A stretch of 64,000 nt of DNA, taken from assembly GCA_028868375.1 (NCBI GenBank), contig JAGWUP010000003.1, positions 1 through 64,000 of the forward strand. The letters are read 5' to 3'. The notes beneath the pieces are model-generated. The model made no database searches, was not told the origin of the DNA, and was given only the letters and a program-made list of their open reading frames with translations. Source of the stretch: Elusimicrobiota bacterium. GTDB lineage: Bacteria; Elusimicrobiota; Elusimicrobia; UBA1565; UBA9628. Position numbers and translations under genes: made by a program. Positions 25,489 to 37,098 of this stretch are shown piece by piece. Positions within the stretch are counted from its first letter, which is position 1. Every line of letters starts with the position of its first letter.

Positions 25489-26144
25489 CGCGGTCCCCCC
25501 AGGCGCCGCAGGAAGGCGCGCGCGGGGGCCCCGTCGCCGCCTAAAATCTTTAGCGGCAGGCAGGCCAGCAGGCAGCGCCCGGAGCGGGCCAGCGAGAGGT
25601 CCAAGCCCTCGATGATCCAGATGCCGGCCTTAAGCAGGACCCGGTGGATTTCGGCGCCGTTGCGATGATAGCCGCCGACGGAGAGGTAGTCGACGCCGAG
25701 CGTCCGCAGGCCGCGCCGGGCCAACAGGCTTGCGGCCTCGGTGGAGAGGTAGCGGAAATCCCGCAGGAAGCGCCTCGTCTTCCAAGCGCGGGCGGAATTG
25801 GAGGTCTTCAACAGCAATCGCTCGCCGCGCCTGGGCTTATGCCGCTCCAGCTCCGAGGCGGAGATCGCCCCGCGGCCGGGAAGCTCCAGGACCCGCGCCG
25901 GGCCGTTGCCGGCTTCGTAGGGGATCGACTCCGCGCCGCGCCCGCCGCGCAGAAAGTGGATCGGGGCGTCCATGTGCGTGCCGGTGTGCGCACCCATCGA
26001 CAGCATCGAGAGGTTGCAATGATCCCCCCGCCGCATGTCGAGGACATGGTGGATCTTGACCGGCGGGTTGTCCGGCCAGTGGACCATGCCGTCTTGCAGG
26101 GCGACCGAGACGTCCAGCCAGCGCGTTTTCGCGGCGCGCCTCAT
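25485..26144 (-). CDS. Cyclase / kynurenine-formamidase family hydrolase
   Basis: A 219-residue metal-dependent hydrolase of the cyclase family. [12 protein letters not shown] (about 52-63) gives the HxxxHxD zinc site, and a second region runs from about 140 to 175 ([20 protein letters not shown]). Family members open formyl-kynurenine or other amide/lactone-like bonds; the substrate here is not evident. It lies between zwf and ppgK, overlapping both by 4 nt, so it is part of the pentose phosphate operon. No 6-phosphogluconolactonase is present in the operon, and this enzyme could conceivably fill that gap; this is speculation. Confidence 0.8.
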   Translation of the reverse strand: MRRAAKTRWLDVSVALQDGMVHWPDNPPVKIHHVLDMRRGDHCNLSMLSMGAHTGTHMDAPIHFLRGGRGAESIPYEAGNGPARVLELPGRGAISASELERHKPRRGERLLLKTSNSARAWKTRRFLRDFRYLSTEAASLLARRGLRTLGVDYLSVGGYHRNGAEIHRVLLKAGIWIIEGLDLSLARSGRCLLACLPLKILGGDGAPARAFLRRLGGPR

Positions 26145-27568
26145 AGCGGCGCCTGCTTGGCCGCGGCAGGGGCGACGACGGGATTAAACCAGCCGCCCTC
26201 GTCGGCGACCAGGGCGTCGGCCTGCGCCGGCCCCCAGCTTCCGGGAGCGTAGGGCTGGGCCGGAGCATGGTCTCTTAAAACGGGCTCGACGACCGCCCAG
26301 GCCGCCTCGACGGCGTCCTCGCGCGTGAACAAGGCCCCGTTTCCGGCCAGGGCGTCTGCCAGCAGGCGATCGTACGGAGCCTCCTCGTCCGGCCGGGCGT
26401 CCAATAGATAGAGTTCCTTCTGGTCGCCCACGAACTCCTCGCCGCTGCGCTTGACGCGCGCGGCCAGGGCGATGGCGGGAGAGGGAGCGAGGCGGAAGCG
26501 CAGGTAATTGGCCCTTTGCGAGGCAGAGGGGCAGTCCGCGAACAGTCTCTGCGGCGGCTGCTTGAGCTGGACCAAGATCTCCGCGGCGTCCACCGGCAGG
26601 CTCTTGCCGGAGCGCAGATACCAAGGCACCCCCGCCCAGCGCCAGGAGTCGATGAACAGGCGCAGGGCGCAGTAGGTCTCGGTGTCGGAATCCGCGGCCA
26701 CGCCCGGTTCCTTGCGGTAGCCGATGAATTGTCCGCGGACCAGGTCCTTGGCGCGCAGCGGCCGCATCGCCGAGAAGACCTTCGCCTTCTCGTTGCGCTG
26801 GGCCTCGACGCCGCGGCCGGCCGGCGGCTCCATGGCCAGCAGCGCGGCGATCTGGAAGAGATGATTCTGGATGACGTCTCGCAGGCAGCCGACGCTCTCG
26901 TAGAACTTGCCCCGCCCCTGCACGCCGAAATTCTCCGCCAGCGTGATCTGGACGCTGGAGACGTGGTCACGGTTCCAGATCGGCTCCAAGAATGAATTGG
27001 CGAAGCGGAAGTAGAGGATGTTCTCGATGGCCTCCTTGCCCAGGAAATGATCGATGCGGAAGATCGAGGATTCCGGAAAGACGGAGTGGGCCGCGACGTT
27101 GAGCTGCCGGGCCGAGGCGAGGTCGCGCCCGAAGGGCTTTTCGACGACGACCCGAGCGCCGCGGGCCAGGCCGGAGGAGCCCAGGGCTTCGATGACGAGG
27201 CCGAAGAAGGACGGCGGAATGGCCAAATAGAAGGTCGGCCGGCGCGATCCGCCCAGGGCTTTGCGGATCGCCTGGAAGGTCTCCGGCTTGCGGTAGTCGC
27301 CGTCGACGTAGCGCAACAGGCCCAGCAGGCTGGCCAGGACCCCGGCGTCCGGCTTCGCAACGCAAGCCGAGATGGACTCCGTCATGCGGCGGCGCAGCTC
27401 CTCCAGGGTCCAGCCCGAGAAGCCGACGCCGACGACGGGAACCTCCAGAGCGCCTCTCTTCGCCATGGCGTAGAGGGCGGGATAGATCTTCTTGTGGGCC
27501 AGGTCTCCGCTGGCGCCGAAGAACACCAGCGCGTCGGAGATTTCGCTCTTCTCTGGATTCTCGCTCAC
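26141..27568 (-). CDS. zwf: Glucose-6-phosphate 1-dehydrogenase
   Basis: A 475-residue enzyme oxidising glucose-6-phosphate to 6-phosphogluconolactone. The nucleotide motif [17 protein letters not shown] (about 17-33), the catalytic [19 protein letters not shown] and the downstream [11 protein letters not shown] segment are all intact, with [10 protein letters not shown] late. Start is GTG at 27568, overlapping the gnd stop (GTGA). It shares an operon with gnd on one side and a cyclase and glucokinase on the other. The coenzyme specificity cannot be read confidently. Confidence 0.95.
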   Translation of the reverse strand: MSENPEKSEISDALVFFGASGDLAHKKIYPALYAMAKRGALEVPVVGVGFSGWTLEELRRRMTESISACVAKPDAGVLASLLGLLRYVDGDYRKPETFQAIRKALGGSRRPTFYLAIPPSFFGLVIEALGSSGLARGARVVVEKPFGRDLASARQLNVAAHSVFPESSIFRIDHFLGKEAIENILYFRFANSFLEPIWNRDHVSSVQITLAENFGVQGRGKFYESVGCLRDVIQNHLFQIAALLAMEPPAGRGVEAQRNEKAKVFSAMRPLRAKDLVRGQFIGYRKEPGVAADSDTETYCALRLFIDSWRWAGVPWYLRSGKSLPVDAAEILVQLKQPPQRLFADCPSASQRANYLRFRLAPSPAIALAARVKRSGEEFVGDQKELYLLDARPDEEAPYDRLLADALAGNGALFTREDAVEAAWAVVEPVLRDHAPAQPYAPGSWGPAQADALVADEGGWFNPVVAPAAAKQAPL

Positions 27569-28587
27569 GCCCCGCCTCCTTTTTTCTCGTCGTGGCCGCC
27601 GAACTGCTTGCGCATGGCCGACAAGAGGCGGTCGGCGTAATCGGCCTCTCCCTGGGACTCGAAGCGCCCGAACAGTGCGGCGCTGATGACCGGGGCCGGC
27701 ACGCCCTCGTCGACGGCGGCCAGGGTCGTCCAGCGCCCCTCGCCGGAGTCCGACACCCGCCCGGTAAACTGCGCCAGCTCCTGGTTGCCGAGCAGGGCCG
27801 CCGCCGTGAGGTCCAAGAGCCAGGAGGAGATCACGCTGCCCCGGCGCCAGACCTCCGCCACAGCGGCGATGTCCAAGCGGTATTGATAGGCCTTGGGATC
27901 GCGCAGCGGCGAGGTCTCGGCGTCGGCCGCGCGCGCGCGCAGGCCGACGTCCGCGTTCTTGAGGATGTTGAGGCCCTCGGCGTAGGCCGCCATCAGGCCG
28001 TACTCGATGCCGTTGTGGACCATCTTCACGAAATGCCCGGCGCCGTTGGGGCCGCAGTGCAGATAGCCCTGCTCCTCCGGCCGCGGCGCTCCCTCGCGCC
28101 CGGCGGTGCGCGCCGCCCCGGAGACTCCCGGAGCGATGCTTTTAAAGATCGGCTCCAGGCGCCGCACGACCTCCTCCTCGCCGCCGATCATCAGGCAGTA
28201 GCCGCGCTCAAGGCCGAAGACGCCGCCGCTGGTCCCGCAGTCGACGTAGTGCAGGCCGCGCGCGGCCAGGGCTTTCGCCCGCTCCTGGTCGTCGCGGTAG
28301 TAGCTGTTGCCCCCGTCGATGACGGCGTCGTCGGCGCAAAGCAGCGGCGCCAACTCCGTGACGATCTTGCCGGTGATGCCGGCGGGAACCATCAGCCAAA
28401 CGGCGCGCGGGCGCTTGAGCTTGGCGACGAGCTCCGAGAGGGAAGCCGCCGCCGCCGCATGTGGCCCAGCCAGGGCTTTCGCGGCCGCGGGGTCGACGTC
28501 GTAGACGACGCAGTCGTGGCCGTCCCGCGCCAGCCGCCGGACCAGGTTGGCCCCCATGCGTCCTAAACCGATCATGCCGAGCTGCAT
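27565..28587 (-). CDS. gnd: 6-phosphogluconate dehydrogenase, short decarboxylating form
   Basis: About 340 residues, the short GntZ/YqeC-type form rather than the 470-residue Gnd. There is NAD(P)-binding [16 protein letters not shown] (about 4-19), [18 protein letters not shown], the substrate motif [21 protein letters not shown] and the catalytic [10 protein letters not shown]. The ATG at 28587 (MQLGMIG) is chosen; longer in-frame extensions fall in the glucoamylase gene. It overlaps the glucoamylase 3' end by 16 nt and the zwf start by 4 nt. It makes ribulose-5-phosphate and CO2. Confidence 0.93.
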   Translation of the reverse strand: MQLGMIGLGRMGANLVRRLARDGHDCVVYDVDPAAAKALAGPHAAAAASLSELVAKLKRPRAVWLMVPAGITGKIVTELAPLLCADDAVIDGGNSYYRDDQERAKALAARGLHYVDCGTSGGVFGLERGYCLMIGGEEEVVRRLEPIFKSIAPGVSGAARTAGREGAPRPEEQGYLHCGPNGAGHFVKMVHNGIEYGLMAAYAEGLNILKNADVGLRARAADAETSPLRDPKAYQYRLDIAAVAEVWRRGSVISSWLLDLTAAALLGNQELAQFTGRVSDSGEGRWTTLAAVDEGVPAPVISAALFGRFESQGEADYADRLLSAMRKQFGGHDEKKGGGA

Positions 28588-31004
28588 CGCGCCTCCTTTG
28601 AATTGATCTGGAAGTCGACTTGAAAATTTTCCCCGTCCCAGCGCCGCTCTTGGACCCTGTAGAAAGCGAAGCGCAGCCGCCCCGCCCGAGCCGGCACGGC
28701 GAGATCGACGAAATGGACGCCGGCCAGAGCGGAACTCGAATCCGTGTCGCGGACGGTGTCCCACTCGTCCAGGGACCAGTGCAGGCGGAAGGGCGCGGCG
28801 TCCTGGACGCGCAGGGTCGTCGGGGCGGCCAGGCGGCGCGGCCGCCGTCCCGCCTTCCAGACCTCCAGGTCCTTGCGGCCCTTGCCGGCCAGGTAGCGCT
28901 CGGCCACGACGTCCAAGCGGTCGAAGACCGCGCCGTCCTCCACGGAGCGCAGCAGCTTGACGTACTCGGCGTGCGCCCACATCAGCGGCATCGCCGAGCC
29001 GGTCGGCCCTCCCCGGCGCAATTCGAGTTGGGGCAGGTCCTCCCCGTCCCAAATCTGCTCCGGCAGCATCCCCCCCGAGGAGGCGAAGCCCTCCAGCGCC
29101 CTGAGGCAGGCGCCGGGGTCGCGTCCGGCGGCCAGCTCATAGTGGCCGCGCTCTCCCGCCAAGAGCGGCCAGGGCCGCCCCAATCCCCAGCCGGTGAAGG
29201 GCCCGCCGTCCGGCTTCTGGCCGTAGCCGTCGTGAGTGTAGCGGCGCCAGCAGGGGCCGACGGGAGTCTGGACCTTCAGCGCGGAATCGACGACGCGCAG
29301 GGAATCCTCCAGCAGGGCGCTTCCGGCCCGGCGCAGGCCGTAGCGGACCAGCTCGAGAAAGCCCGCGTCCACGATTTCCCGCGCCGGGAAGCGGGAGGGC
29401 TGGCCCGGGGGCACGTTCTTAAGGGCCAAGATCGCGGTGTCCGGATCCTCCGAGGCGTCTCCGGAAGGGTCGGCGGGCAGGATGCGGATGTAATGCCGCG
29501 CAATTCCCGGCGCCAGCGTGCCGCGGCTGGTCACCGTCCAGGCCTCGATGTGGGACTCCAAGAAATCGGCGTGATCCTCCATGACGCGCGCCGCCGCCTC
29601 CTCGCCGCGCCGCCTGGCGAACTGCGCCGCGCAGACGAGGGCGCAGACGCAGGCGGCCAGGGTCGAGGGAGAATAGCCGCCGTTTTCCTCCCAGCGCTCC
29701 TGCTGCGTCACCGGGCCTTGGGCGATGAGAAAGGCGGCGGCCTTGCGGACCATCGGATAGGGGTCGAAGTCCTCCAGGGCCCGCAGGCGCGACAGCCGCC
29801 AGGCCAGCAGGACGGGAAACGCGGCCTCGTCCAATTGCACGCCGCGCCAGAAGGGCCTGCCGTCGATCCAGAAGTTCTGGTGGAAGCCTCCCTCCGCGCG
29901 CTGGCTGGCGGCGAGATAAATCAGGGCCCGCAGCGGCGTGCGGAAATTGCCGCAGGCCAGAAGCGCCCCGGCGCTGTTGCACAAATCCCTCGTCCAGACC
30001 AGATGATAGCCGCCCAGGCCGTCCTCGTCGCCCCTGGCCTCGCCCCAGGGGATGCTCATCGAGGCCACCATCGCTCCGGGATAGGTCTTGTCCTCGTGGG
30101 CCAGCAGAAGGCTGTGGCTGGTGCGGTAGAGCTTGCCCCCGTCCCCGGACTTTTCGCCCAGCGGCGGCACCCCGGAGCAGGCGCGCTCCCATTGCTCCAG
30201 GAAGCGTTCCTTCTGCCGCTCGAAGGGAACGGCCAGCGACTGCAAGAGGACGGAGGCGGCCCCGTGCGGAGCGGAGCCGAAGGCCAGGGCCAGGGTGAAC
30301 TCGCGGCAGGAGGAAAGGTCGAGCTGCGCTACGGCCGCCACGTTGCCGTCCAGGGCCGAATCGAAGCTCCAATCCAGCCGGAAATTCTGGTGCAGATCGG
30401 TCCAGCCGTCGCTCGCGCCGACGAAGCCGCAGGAAGCGCGCGCCAGCGGCACCGAGGCCCCCAGCGCCAGTTGGGTCTGGTCTCTGTAGGCCAGCAGGAT
30501 ATCCCGTCCCGCCGCATTGGCCTTGACGGCGTTGTTGCCCCAGCCGCGGCCTGAAAGCCGGGGCGCCAAGAGCGCGTAGAGGCGCAGCTTCTTGAGGAAG
30601 GCCTCGTCCCCCTCCAGGCGGGTGCGCATGAGCAGGCAGGGCAGATGGGGATCGACGATGATCTCCTTGACGAGGCGGTAGCGTCCGCGCGGATCGGAGT
30701 TGATCAGGCGATAGCCCAGGGCATGGGTGTTCAAGGGCTCCAGCTCCCGCTTGAGGTCGCGCTTCTCCTCGTGGAAGAAGGTCTCGCCGTCCGTGACGAG
30801 GTATTGGAGGTCGCGGATCTGCGGGGAATCGACGGTCGGGTAATAGACCTCGTTGACGATGCCGTGGGACAGGGTGAACCAGAGCTTGCTGGCGGCGCTG
30901 TAGGCCGTGCCCAGGCCCTCCTTGCGGCTGCGCGTCCAACGCGGCGGCAAGCCGGGGCGTCCGAATGCCTGCGAAAGACCAGGCTCGGCGCTCTCCGCAT
31001 CCAT
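28572..31004 (-). CDS. GH15-type glucan 1,4-alpha-glucosidase (glucoamylase)
   Basis: A 810-residue protein with a prokaryotic glucoamylase layout: an N-terminal beta-sandwich (about 1-270, with LGTAYSAASKLWFTLSHGIVNEVYYP) and a GH15 (alpha/alpha)6 barrel. The barrel shows YHLVWTRDL, WEENGGYSPST with the putative acid Glu, and LPEQIWDG with the putative base Glu. A further beta-rich segment of about 130 residues follows. No signal peptide, so likely cytoplasmic and releasing glucose from internal alpha-glucan. It heads the gnd-zwf-cyclase-ppgK operon. The ATG at 31004 lies 9 nt past a TAAAAT box with no ribosome site. Confidence 0.9.
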   Translation of the reverse strand: MDAESAEPGLSQAFGRPGLPPRWTRSRKEGLGTAYSAASKLWFTLSHGIVNEVYYPTVDSPQIRDLQYLVTDGETFFHEEKRDLKRELEPLNTHALGYRLINSDPRGRYRLVKEIIVDPHLPCLLMRTRLEGDEAFLKKLRLYALLAPRLSGRGWGNNAVKANAAGRDILLAYRDQTQLALGASVPLARASCGFVGASDGWTDLHQNFRLDWSFDSALDGNVAAVAQLDLSSCREFTLALAFGSAPHGAASVLLQSLAVPFERQKERFLEQWERACSGVPPLGEKSGDGGKLYRTSHSLLLAHEDKTYPGAMVASMSIPWGEARGDEDGLGGYHLVWTRDLCNSAGALLACGNFRTPLRALIYLAASQRAEGGFHQNFWIDGRPFWRGVQLDEAAFPVLLAWRLSRLRALEDFDPYPMVRKAAAFLIAQGPVTQQERWEENGGYSPSTLAACVCALVCAAQFARRRGEEAAARVMEDHADFLESHIEAWTVTSRGTLAPGIARHYIRILPADPSGDASEDPDTAILALKNVPPGQPSRFPAREIVDAGFLELVRYGLRRAGSALLEDSLRVVDSALKVQTPVGPCWRRYTHDGYGQKPDGGPFTGWGLGRPWPLLAGERGHYELAAGRDPGACLRALEGFASSGGMLPEQIWDGEDLPQLELRRGGPTGSAMPLMWAHAEYVKLLRSVEDGAVFDRLDVVAERYLAGKGRKDLEVWKAGRRPRRLAAPTTLRVQDAAPFRLHWSLDEWDTVRDTDSSSALAGVHFVDLAVPARAGRLRFAFYRVQERRWDGENFQVDFQINSKEARCSSA

Positions 31005-31012
31005 GCGCGCCT

Positions 31013-31018
31013 ATTTTA
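31013..31018 (-). promoter_or_regulatory. -10 box for the glucoamylase operon
   Basis: TAAAAT on the minus strand 9 nt before the ATG at 31004, back to back with the divergent promoter at 31030-31058. Confidence 0.45.
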
Positions 31019-31029
31019 TATTTTTAGTG

Positions 31030-31058
31030 TTGAAAAACCGCGACCGAGCAGCTACTAT
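31030..31058 (+). promoter_or_regulatory. Promoter for the beta-lactamase-like gene
   Basis: TTGAAA (31030-31035), a 17-bp spacer and TACTAT (31053-31058). The ATG is at 31067, so the leader is about 2 nt. Confidence 0.6.
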
Positions 31059-31066
31059 ATCTGCCG

Positions 31067-32281
31067 ATGATTCGCCAGCGCGAGCCCAAGTCCCGCCGCT
31101 GGCTTTCTTTGTTTCTGAGCGCCGCCGTGCTGGCCCCGGCCCCGGCCTTGGCCGCGGCGCGCCGCTACGACGTCACCTATCTCTGGCACGCCAGCCTCAA
31201 GCAAGCCTTCAAGCGACGCCGCACCGTCGCCAACCTCCTCGGGCCGCGGGTGGCCGAGGAGTTGCGCGTCATCGCGGCCGACGGAGGCTACGGCGTCATC
31301 TACTTGCGCCAAGGCGATCGGCGGGGCGCTTTTGCGACGGCCGCCGCCCATTCGCGCGTGCTGCGCCGCCAGCGCCTGGGCAAGGCCTGGATCGTCGCCT
31401 CGCGCCAGTGGATCGAGGTCTCCGCGGACGGGCGCAACAGTCCGCAGGCCCCGGCGGAGTCCAGGGCGGCGGCGGCCGGACATAGCGCCGAGATCCGGCA
31501 GCTGGAGGGCCTGGTCGAGGCGCACGTCGAGAAGCTGCGCCGGGAGGGCAAGCTCGCTCCCGATGAGCGCACGGCCTGGTCGGTCTACGATTTCACCACC
31601 GGCGAGACCTTGGTCGAGATCAACACCAACCTTGAATTGCAGTCGGCCAGCCTCATCAAGCCTTTCCTGGCCCTGGCCTTCATGAGCCAGGTGGAGCAGG
31701 GCAAGCTCCGCTACGGCCGCCTCGGCCGCCGGGAAATGCGGCGCATGATACAGCTTTCCGACAACGCGGCGGCCGATTGGGTGCTGCGCCGCCTGGGAGG
31801 CCCGGCGGCCGTGCAGCGTCTGCTCAGCCGGCGCTTCGCAGGCCTACTGCCCGGCGTCGAGATCAAGGAATACATTCCCCGCAGCGGTCGGACCTACCGA
31901 AACAAGGCCACGGCCGGCGATTACAGCCGCTTCCTGCTCGCCCTCTGGCGCGACGAGCTGCCCGGCTCCCCGGAGATCAAGCGCCTGATGGCCCTGCCCA
32001 AGCGCGACCGACTGCACACCGGGGTGCCACTGCCCAAGGACGTGCGCGTCTACAGCAAGACCGGCAGCACCAGCCGCTTGTGCGGCGACATCGGGGTGCT
32101 GATGGCCAAGGGCCCGGACGGCCGGCGCTACGCCTACACCCTGATCGGCATCATCGAGAAGGAGCATCGCGCGCGCCACTACCTGCGCTGGCTGCGCGCG
32201 CGCGGCAACGTCATCCGCGGCGTCTCCTATCTGATGTACCGCAGCGTCGGCGCCCTGCACGGCTTCGCAGCGGCCCGTTAG
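31067..32281 (+). CDS. Class A beta-lactamase-related serine hydrolase
   Basis: A 404-residue exported protein: a basic start and signal peptide (ending APALAAARR), an N-terminal module of about 100 residues, then a serine acylase fold. SASLIKPFLAL gives the SxxK nucleophile (about 202), LSDNAAADW the SDN loop and VYSKTGSTS the KTG triad, so the active site is complete. It is as likely to be a cell-wall-modifying peptidase as a resistance enzyme; no typical class A omega-loop Glu was confirmed. Divergent from the glucoamylase operon; the downstream ECF sigma gene starts 10 nt after its stop. Confidence 0.82.
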   Translation: MIRQREPKSRRWLSLFLSAAVLAPAPALAAARRYDVTYLWHASLKQAFKRRRTVANLLGPRVAEELRVIAADGGYGVIYLRQGDRRGAFATAAAHSRVLRRQRLGKAWIVASRQWIEVSADGRNSPQAPAESRAAAAGHSAEIRQLEGLVEAHVEKLRREGKLAPDERTAWSVYDFTTGETLVEINTNLELQSASLIKPFLALAFMSQVEQGKLRYGRLGRREMRRMIQLSDNAAADWVLRRLGGPAAVQRLLSRRFAGLLPGVEIKEYIPRSGRTYRNKATAGDYSRFLLALWRDELPGSPEIKRLMALPKRDRLHTGVPLPKDVRVYSKTGSTSRLCGDIGVLMAKGPDGRRYAYTLIGIIEKEHRARHYLRWLRARGNVIRGVSYLMYRSVGALHGFAAAR

Positions 32282-32291
32282 GCGCGCGCCC

Positions 32292-32939
32292 ATGCGGGCG
32301 GAACGCGAGCTCATCGAAAAAAGCCGCGCCGGGGACGCGGAGGCCTTCGGGCTGCTGATGCGGCGCTACGAGGACCGCGTCTACCGGCTGGCCAAGAGCG
32401 TCTGCGCCGCCCTCCCGGCCGAGAGCGACGACGTCTACCAGGAGACGTTCCTGACGGCTTTCAAGAAGCTGGGCGGCTTTCGCTCGCAGTCCGGCCTCGG
32501 CACCTGGCTGTATCGCATCGCCTCCAACCTCTGCCTGATGCGCCACCGCAAAAAGAGGCGCGAGCCCTTGGTGTCCCTGCCCGAGCGCTCTTCGGCCGGG
32601 GAGGACTCCGAAGCGCTGCAATTTTCGGACCGGGAGCTCACGCCGGAGGAGCTGGCCGGCAAGCGGGAGCTGCTCGAGCGCGTCGGCGCGGCCTTGGCCG
32701 AGCTGTCCGTAGAGCAGCGCATGGTCGTGGTCTTGCGCGACATAGAGGGGCTTTCCAACGAGCGGACGGCCAGGGTCCTCAAGCTCGGCCTTGCCGCGGT
32801 CAAATCACGCCTCCATCGCGCGCGCGGCCTGCTCAAGGAGAAGCTCGAGCGCTCCCTGGAGCCGTCTTCCCCGGCCACTCCTCGTATGCTAGCCTCTAGA
32901 CGGGGCCGCCCTCGTGGCGGCCCAAGGAGGAAGACATGA
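32292..32939 (+). CDS. ECF-family RNA polymerase sigma factor
   Basis: A 215-residue sigma-70 group 4 factor. Region 2 is about residues 10-75 with YEDRVYRLAK, DDVYQETFLTAFKKL and LGTWLYRIASN; region 4 is about 130-185 with LSVEQRMVVVLRDIEGLSNERTA and VKSRLHRARGLL. A basic 25-residue tail (MLASRRGRPRGGPRRK) is unusual. No cognate zinc-binding anti-sigma follows; instead the next gene, overlapping by 4 nt, is a two-TM protein and then a copper ATPase. It may control this metal-export operon. Confidence 0.92.
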   Translation: MRAERELIEKSRAGDAEAFGLLMRRYEDRVYRLAKSVCAALPAESDDVYQETFLTAFKKLGGFRSQSGLGTWLYRIASNLCLMRHRKKRREPLVSLPERSSAGEDSEALQFSDRELTPEELAGKRELLERVGAALAELSVEQRMVVVLRDIEGLSNERTARVLKLGLAAVKSRLHRARGLLKEKLERSLEPSSPATPRMLASRRGRPRGGPRRKT

Positions 32940-33190
32940 AGCTCTCTTGCAAGGCCTTGGCGCTCTCTTCGGCTCTGCTGTGGGCGGGCGCGATCCTGTT
33001 CTGCGGGATCGCCCACCTGATCTGGCCCTCGTACGGCGGGGCTCTCTTGGAGTTCGCGGCCTCGATCTATCCCGGCTATAATCCCAGCGGCGGGGCCTCC
33101 AGCGTTTTGGTGGGAACGCTCTACGCCCTGCTGGACGCAGGAATCGGGGGCGCCATCTTCGCCTGCCTCTACAACTACTTCGCGGCCTAG
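32936..33190 (+). CDS. Small two-TM membrane protein (DUF5676-like)
   Basis: 84 residues with two hydrophobic helices: about 8-28 (ALALSSALLWAGAILFCGIA) and 58-80. A polar GYNPSGGASS loop separates them, and the N-terminus is MKLSCKALALSSALLWAG, like the small family often labelled 'bacteriophage holin' or DUF5676. Overlap with the sigma gene (ATGA) and a 13-nt gap to the copper ATPase place it in a metal-stress operon. It might act as a membrane anti-sigma or an accessory to the ATPase; neither is shown. Confidence 0.7.
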   Translation: MKLSCKALALSSALLWAGAILFCGIAHLIWPSYGGALLEFAASIYPGYNPSGGASSVLVGTLYALLDAGIGGAIFACLYNYFAA

Positions 33191-33203
33191 GGCTCCTCCC
33201 TAG

Positions 33204-35480
<2,277 letters not shown>

Positions 35481-37070
35481 ATGCCGAAGAACGCCGACGC
35501 TACGCCGGCCGCGCGAGCTCCGATCAACAAATGGCTCATCGCCCTGGCCGTCATTCCCGACGTTTTCCTGGCCGTCATGGACATCACGGTCGTCAACACG
35601 GCCATGCCCCACATGATGGGCAGCCTGGGCCAGACCCTGTCCGACATCGCCTGGGTGGGGACGGCGTACTCCATCGCCGAGATCATCATGCTCAGCATGG
35701 CGGGCTGGTGGAGCGCCTTGCTGGGGCGGCGCACGCTGCTCTTGATCTCCACGGTCGTCTTCGCCGTCAGCTCCATTCTCTGCGGGCAGGCGCACGGCTT
35801 CGGCGAGCTGCTCTTCTTCCGCGTCCTGCAGGGCTTGGGCGGGGGAAGCCTCATTCCCATCGCCCAGGCCACCCTGCGCGAGAATTTTCCCCCCGAGGAG
35901 CAGGGCCTGGCCATGGGGCTTTTCGGCATGGGAGTGGTCGTCGCTCCGGCCATAGGCCCGGTCCTGGGCGGCTGGCTGACCGACAACTACGGCTGGCGCT
36001 GGGTCTTCTACATCAATCCCCCCATCGCCGTCGTCGGCTTCCTCATGACGATTTTCTTCATCTGGGATCCCCCCTATCTCAAGCGCGGGCTCAAGCGGGT
36101 CGATTGGACCGGGATCGCTCTTTTGGCGACCAGCCTGACGACCCTGCAGATCGTGCTGGAGCGGGGCCAGGAGAAGGACTGGTTCGCCTCCACGCAAATC
36201 TGCCTGGGCTTCGCCCTGGCCGTCGTCTCCCTGATCGCGCTCGTCTTCTGGGAACTGCGCAGCGACGAGCCGATCGTGGACTTGAGGCTCTTGCGCGACG
36301 TCCCGCTGTCGGCCGGCTCGACCATCGCCTTCATCACGACCATGGCCCTCTACGGCACCACCTTCCTGATGCCGCAGCTCTTGCAGACGATCATGGGCTA
36401 CACCGCCTACTTATCCGGCCTGGCCCTGCTGCCCCGCGCCCTGGTCCTCTTCTCCATGATGCCCCTGGCGGGCTGGCTCTACAACCGCGTCTCCCCCCGC
36501 GCGCTGATCGCCGGCGGCTGCCTCATCATGGCCGTCTCCTACCACCAACTGGCCTATCTCTCCACGGCGTTGTCCTTCTGGACCCTGGTCCCCATCATGA
36601 TCGTCATGGGCTTGGGACAGCCCTTCACCTTCGTCACCCTCTCCACCGTCGCCTTGAGCGGCGTCGAGAAGAAGGATCTCACCACGGCGGCCAGCCTCTT
36701 CACCCTCTCGCGCCGCGTCGGCGGAAACGTCGCCTACGCCCTGATGGCGACCATCGTCGATCGCAGGACGCAGTTCCACAGGGCCCGCTTGGCCGAGAGC
36801 GTGAGCGCCTTCAATCCCTCCTTCCTCGCCGCTCGCTCGCATTTGGCCGCGTCCTTGATCCAGCGGGGCGTGCCGGCCGCCCTGGCGCCCAGCCAGGCGC
36901 TGGGGCTCATCGACGCCGCCATCAACCGGCAGGCCACCTTCATGTCCTACAACGACAGCGCCTGGATCATGGAGCTCTTCCTACTAGCGACGCTGCCTGT
37001 CATCCTGCTGCTGCCCAAGCGGCGCGCCGAGGCGGCCGCCGCCGCGGCCGCCGAGGAGGAGGCGCATTAG
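35481..37070 (+). CDS. DHA2 (EmrB/QacA) family MFS multidrug exporter
   Basis: A 529-residue transporter with about 14 hydrophobic helices. Family marks are FLAVMDITVVNTAMPHMMGSLG in TM1 (the DHA2 motif D1), GWWSALLGRRTLLL (motif A) and GLGGGSLIPIAQATLRENFPPEEQ with MGVVVAPAIGPVLGGWLTDNYGWRWVFYINPP (motif C). No HlyD-type periplasmic adaptor is adjacent. It begins directly after the copper ATPase stop. The substrates are not evident; drug or metabolite export is usual. Confidence 0.9.
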   Translation: MPKNADATPAARAPINKWLIALAVIPDVFLAVMDITVVNTAMPHMMGSLGQTLSDIAWVGTAYSIAEIIMLSMAGWWSALLGRRTLLLISTVVFAVSSILCGQAHGFGELLFFRVLQGLGGGSLIPIAQATLRENFPPEEQGLAMGLFGMGVVVAPAIGPVLGGWLTDNYGWRWVFYINPPIAVVGFLMTIFFIWDPPYLKRGLKRVDWTGIALLATSLTTLQIVLERGQEKDWFASTQICLGFALAVVSLIALVFWELRSDEPIVDLRLLRDVPLSAGSTIAFITTMALYGTTFLMPQLLQTIMGYTAYLSGLALLPRALVLFSMMPLAGWLYNRVSPRALIAGGCLIMAVSYHQLAYLSTALSFWTLVPIMIVMGLGQPFTFVTLSTVALSGVEKKDLTTAASLFTLSRRVGGNVAYALMATIVDRRTQFHRARLAESVSAFNPSFLAARSHLAASLIQRGVPAALAPSQALGLIDAAINRQATFMSYNDSAWIMELFLLATLPVILLLPKRRAEAAAAAAAEEEAH

Positions 37071-37098
37071 GCAGCCAAGGGCTATCCCGCGCGGCGGC

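Noticed and set aside
32936-33190. Phage holin
   Set aside because: Two TM helices and family resemblance invite that label, but there are no phage genes nearby and it is embedded in a metal-transport operon.
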